From positions 1-10,612 of the forward strand of contig VAUM01000034.1 in assembly GCA_005774595.1 (NCBI GenBank): a stretch of 10,612 nucleotides of DNA. The letters run 5' to 3'. Origin of the DNA: Actinomycetota bacterium (GTDB taxonomy: Bacteria; Actinomycetota; Coriobacteriia; Anaerosomatales; D1FN1-002). Both the position numbers and the translations under genes were made by a program. Positions 8,747 through 10,612 of the stretch are shown piece by piece; the stretch's first letter is position 1; every line of letters starts with the position of its first letter. The notes beneath the pieces are model-generated. The model saw only the letters and a list, made by a program, of their open reading frames with translations, did no database searches and was not told the DNA's origin.

Positions 8747-8780
8747 TCAACGCCCATGCTGCTATTCGGATGTGGGCGGG

Positions 8781-8809
8781 AGTATACGCGAGCGTGCGGG
8801 GGGCGGCAA
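8781..8809 (-). promoter_or_regulatory. Sigma70-like promoter of the T-box / ilv transcript
   Basis: TTGCCG (-35, 8809-8804) and TATACT (-10, 8786-8781) are separated by exactly 17 bases; the matches to consensus are 4/6 and 5/6. The expected start at about 8773 places the T-box stem I about 20 bases into the RNA. The promoter lies just 41 bases after the PIN gene stop. No clear terminator separates the two, so some read-through from the upstream module is possible. Confidence 0.8.
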
Positions 8810-8850
8810 ACGGGAGTGCGGCGCGAAGAGGCAGCCTCAGGGGGCGGCGC

Positions 8851-9252
8851 TCAGGTGGTCACGTCGCCGCCCTCGAGCAGCCGCAGGAGCCGCCGGTCCA
8901 TCGTGGCCACGTCGGTGCCGCGGCGCGCGGACATCGCCGCGAGGATGCAGTCGGTGACGTCGAGCGCCGGATCGGCCTCCATCACGTCGAGCGCCGTCTC
9001 GGCGACCTTCGGGTCCCATGCGACGAGCGCCGGAGTGGACAGAGCCTCGCGCAGGACGCGGGCGACGTCGCACCCCGCCATGCCGTACCGGCTGCGCAGC
9101 ACCCACGCGCACTCCGCGAGTACGCACTCGGCCACGACCAGCGGCTCGCCCGCGGCGGCGTGGCGCTCCGCCAGCACGAGCGCTTGCGCCGCGCGGTCCG
9201 GGTCGGTGCGACGGATCATGGCGATCACGAGGTGCGTGTCGGCGAGGATCAC
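8851..9252 (-). CDS. PIN-domain ribonuclease, probable VapC-like toxin
   Basis: A 133-residue single PIN domain, the size typical of VapC-type toxins, which are Mg2+-dependent endoribonucleases usually cutting tRNA or rRNA. The acidic residues expected at the active site are all present: Asp5 (ILADTH), Glu47 (LAECAWVLRSRYG), Asp101 (DVTDCILA) and Asp119 (ATMDRRLL). It starts with a GTG that overlaps the antitoxin stop codon (GTGA), which gives the usual coupled translation; a longer frame upstream is the antitoxin read in another frame. Asp5 is followed by Thr and His rather than the common Thr-Asn. The target RNA cannot be deduced. The gene ends 41 bases before the ilv promoter, but there is no functional link to the ilv genes beyond position. 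Confidence 0.9.
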   Translation of the reverse strand: MILADTHLVIAMIRRTDPDRAAQALVLAERHAAAGEPLVVAECVLAECAWVLRSRYGMAGCDVARVLREALSTPALVAWDPKVAETALDVMEADPALDVTDCILAAMSARRGTDVATMDRRLLRLLEGGDVTT

Positions 9253-9542
9253 TTCGGCCGCTTCCCGCTCCGCACGACCACGGCGGGAGCGTCCCCCTCG
9301 TGCCAGTTCTCGTCGAAGTACTTCTCGAGCGACTCGTTCCAGCCGGGCAGCGGACCGTCCGGCAGCGGGTACTCCTCGTCGATGCGGTCGAGTACGTCGG
9401 CCAGGCTCGGCGACTTGCGCAGCACGGCATAGTCCCCGCGGACCTCCAGCACGATGGAGTCTCCGGTGCCCAGCTCGAGGGCGTCCCTGACCTCGAGCGG
9501 TATCGTGACCTGGCCTTTCGAGGTGATCTTCGCCCTCGGCAT
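9249..9542 (-). CDS. AbrB/MazE-type antitoxin with swapped-hairpin DNA-binding domain
   Basis: 97 residues. The N-terminal 45 are a SpoVT/AbrB swapped-hairpin domain: AKITSKGQVTIPLEVRDALEL, given here as residues 4-24, then GDSIVLEV and YAVLRK. This domain dimerises and binds DNA. The acidic, aromatic C-terminal half (DEEYPLPDG, PGWNESLEKYFDENWHEGD) is of the kind that wraps around and neutralises a toxin. It pairs with the PIN gene that overlaps its stop, so it is the antitoxin and probably the autorepressor. The ATG at 9542 has AAGGAAG 6 bases upstream. An in-frame ATG at 9569 would start only a few bases into the predicted transcript and has no usable ribosome-binding site. Confidence 0.9.
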   Translation of the reverse strand: MPRAKITSKGQVTIPLEVRDALELGTGDSIVLEVRGDYAVLRKSPSLADVLDRIDEEYPLPDGPLPGWNESLEKYFDENWHEGDAPAVVVRSGKRPK

Positions 9543-9549
9543 CGTCGGC

Positions 9550-9596
9550 TTCCTTACTGCGCTCGGCATTCCTTACCGTCCGAGTGTAGCAAGGAA
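9550..9596 (-). promoter_or_regulatory. Candidate operator: three AAGGAA words around the antitoxin promoter
   Basis: On the minus strand TTCCTT (9596-9591) and AAGGAA (9574-9569) form an inverted pair with 16 bases between, so their centres are 22 bases or about two helical turns apart; they straddle the -10 box. A third copy, AAGGAA at 9555-9550, is a direct repeat 19 bases further on and doubles as the ribosome-binding site. This suits an autoregulating AbrB-type dimer, but the words are short and binding is inferred. Confidence 0.4.
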
Positions 9597-9611
9597 GCGC
9601 ACGCCGCACAA
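9583..9611 (-). promoter_or_regulatory. Probable promoter of the antitoxin-toxin module
   Basis: TTGTGC (9611-9606) and TACACT (9588-9583) are 17 bases apart. The match is modest (3/6 and 4/6), but the spacing is ideal and the predicted start near 9576 leaves a leader of about 34 bases to the ATG at 9542. Confidence 0.5.
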
Positions 9612-9629
9612 CGGGCGGGAGATCCAGGG

Positions 9630-10612
9630 CTACAGCCCGGCGCCCTCGACGATCACACGCTTGTCGGTGGCGTCGGCCGACAGGGAGACGAGCCGCGTGG
9701 CCTGCCCCTGCCAGGCGTTGCCCTCGATGACGAACAGCCGCTTCCCATTGGCACTCCAGCACAGCGGGTAGGTGTCGTAGCGCTTCGACGCGAGGACGGG
9801 CGAGCCGCCCTGCGTATCGAGCAGGTACGTTCGCGACCAGCCGTCGTCGCCCTGGTCAGCCCAGGCGATGTGCCGGCCGTCCGGGGAGGCGCACATCGCC
9901 GTCGGCACCGCGCGGGCCTCGGCCTCGTGCGTGGTGACGGCGGTCAACGCGCCGCCGGGCACCTCGGCGACGCCGATCGAGTACTCGGTGCCGCCCTGGA
10001 CCGAGAGGCCGCGTACGACGACCGCGACACGGCGGGCGTCGAGCCACGCGAACGTCTCCGGGTGCTCCGCGCCGGTCACGGCGCCTACGGGCCCGCCCTT
10101 CGAGTCCGCGAACGCGAGTGCGTCCGGAAGGCCCGCGCGCGCCTGCACGACGCCGACCCGCACGCCGTCGGCCGACACCGCCGGAGCCACACCCGCGATG
10201 AGCGGTGCGCCTGCGGAACCGTCGCGGTCCACGCGGCGCACGCCCGTGGGGGCCGCGTACGCCAGCCACGCCGACGACGGCGCCCACGCGATCGGGCTGC
10301 CCGCCACCATCGGCCCGGCGTTCTTCGCCGCGCCGCCGGCGACCGGAGCGAGCCGCAGCGAGCGCACGGAGTCCTCGTACGCGAGCGTGGCGCCATCGGG
10401 GGCCAGCGCGAAGCTGCCGGCCGCGGCTTGGGCGACCTTCTTCGCGCCCGTGCCGTCCTCGCCCGCGACCCACAGCCAGCCGTCCTTGCGGTAGGCCACC
10501 TTCGCCGCGCGGGTGAACGAGGCCGCAGCCGTGCCCGTTGCGGCCGCCCCGGCGATCGCGCCGGCGGAGCCGGTCACCGACGCGGAGCCCGTTGCCACGC
10601 TCGAGCCGGTCG
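9630..10612 (-). CDS. TolB-like beta-propeller protein, N-terminus outside the window
   Basis: A frame of about 326 codons enters from the right edge and stops at 9630. The visible N-terminal 35 residues are a low-complexity Ala/Gly/Ser/Thr run (TGSASVTGSAGAIAG), looking like a flexible linker. After it come repeated beta-propeller blades with the WD40/TolB pattern of a Pro-Asp-Gly or similar turn followed by an aliphatic strand: FALAPDGATLAYE, IAWAPSSAWLAYA, PAVSADGVRVGVV, FAWLDARRVAVV, CASPDGRHIAWAD, CWSANGKRLFVIE. About six blades are visible. Such proteins usually act outside the membrane in binding or scaffolding, so the linker may join the propeller to a signal peptide, membrane anchor or other domain to the right. 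A GTG at 10598 is in frame but need not be the start, because the frame stays open to the edge. No terminator is seen in the 87 bases before the antitoxin gene. Confidence 0.8.
   Translation of the reverse strand, partial: TGSSVATGSASVTGSAGAIAGAAATGTAAASFTRAAKVAYRKDGWLWVAGEDGTGAKKVAQAAAGSFALAPDGATLAYEDSVRSLRLAPVAGGAAKNAGPMVAGSPIAWAPSSAWLAYAAPTGVRRVDRDGSAGAPLIAGVAPAVSADGVRVGVVQARAGLPDALAFADSKGGPVGAVTGAEHPETFAWLDARRVAVVVRGLSVQGGTEYSIGVAEVPGGALTAVTTHEAEARAVPTAMCASPDGRHIAWADQGDDGWSRTYLLDTQGGSPVLASKRYDTYPLCWSANGKRLFVIEGNAWQGQATRLVSLSADATDKRVIVEGAGL

Larger units (their letters stand above)
8441..8773 (-). promoter_or_regulatory. T-box riboswitch leader of the ilv operon
   Basis: A leader RNA that binds a specific uncharged tRNA and then allows transcription of the genes behind it. 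The conserved core GGGGUGGUACCGCGG occurs at 8517-8503. Far upstream is a recognisable stem I, with AGUA at 8741-8738, an AGAGAG bulge at 8716-8711 and a GGUGGAAA-type terminal loop at about 8702-8695. A stem III-like helix (CCGUU/AACGG plus GCCG/CGGC) lies between about 8578 and 8538. The UGGU of the bulge expects tRNA with A at the discriminator position, as in tRNA-Ile, -Leu and -Val. Mutually exclusive antiterminator and terminator hairpins follow, so transcriptional control is the natural reading. The leader starts just after a promoter and ends about 90 bases before ilvD. The 8349-8440 stretch downstream holds a hairpin at 8420-8438 (GGCGUCCU/AGGGCGCC) and the ilvD ribosome-binding site. 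Confidence 0.93.

Noticed and set aside
8810..8850. Terminator between the PIN gene and the ilv promoter
   Set aside because: Only a short GAGG/CCUC hairpin with a three-base loop and no U-run is present; too weak to call.
8579..9490. Plus-strand frame of 303 codons across the T-box leader and the toxin-antitoxin genes
   Set aside because: Ser/Arg/Ala-rich with no recognisable domain, and antisense to a structured leader and two recognisable genes.

Overview
This is a high-GC bacterial window in which every supported gene reads on the minus strand. The dense GC-rich coding, tightly packed operon and AbrB/PIN toxin-antitoxin pair fit a high-GC actinobacterial lineage. A deep-branching, Coriobacteriia-like anaerobe is my best guess, but it rests on general character only. 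No rRNA, tRNA or other taxonomic marker is present.

Read in the direction of transcription (right to left), the layout is as follows. (1) 10612-9630: the 3' part of a TolB-like beta-propeller protein that runs off the right edge. (2) 9611-8851: a compact two-gene AbrB-type antitoxin / PIN-domain toxin module with its own sigma70-like promoter and repeated AAGGAA words that may be its operator. (3) 8809-8441: a promoter followed by a T-box (tRNA-sensing) leader. Stem I, the canonical T-box core, the antiterminator and a competing terminator hairpin can all be traced. (4) 8348-3385: ilvD-ilvB-ilvN-ilvC, the four-gene set for the shared steps of valine and isoleucine synthesis. It supplies acetohydroxyacid synthase (large and regulatory subunits), ketol-acid reductoisomerase and dihydroxyacid dehydratase. 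(5) 3282-226: a class V aminotransferase, a small predicted membrane protein and serA, which look like a serine-synthesis module on the same strand. (6) 221-1: the start of another membrane protein that leaves the window.

Gene junctions are an ATGA overlap (ilvD/ilvB), abutting stop and start codons (ilvB/ilvN and aminotransferase/small ORF), or short gaps. This suggests one long transcript from the T-box promoter through the ilv genes and possibly into the serine genes. The inferred logic is that uncharged branched-chain tRNA stabilises the antiterminator and switches on the ilv genes, with serine genes riding along. The specifier codon is not settled: AUC (Ile) and CUG (Leu) are both readable in the specifier loop. 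The biosynthetic enzymes are ordinary and intact. The most interesting material is the leader RNA, the coupling of serine genes to the ilv operon, two small membrane ORFs flanking serA, a perfect palindrome over the ilvC stop codon, and a small duplication at the IlvB C-terminus.
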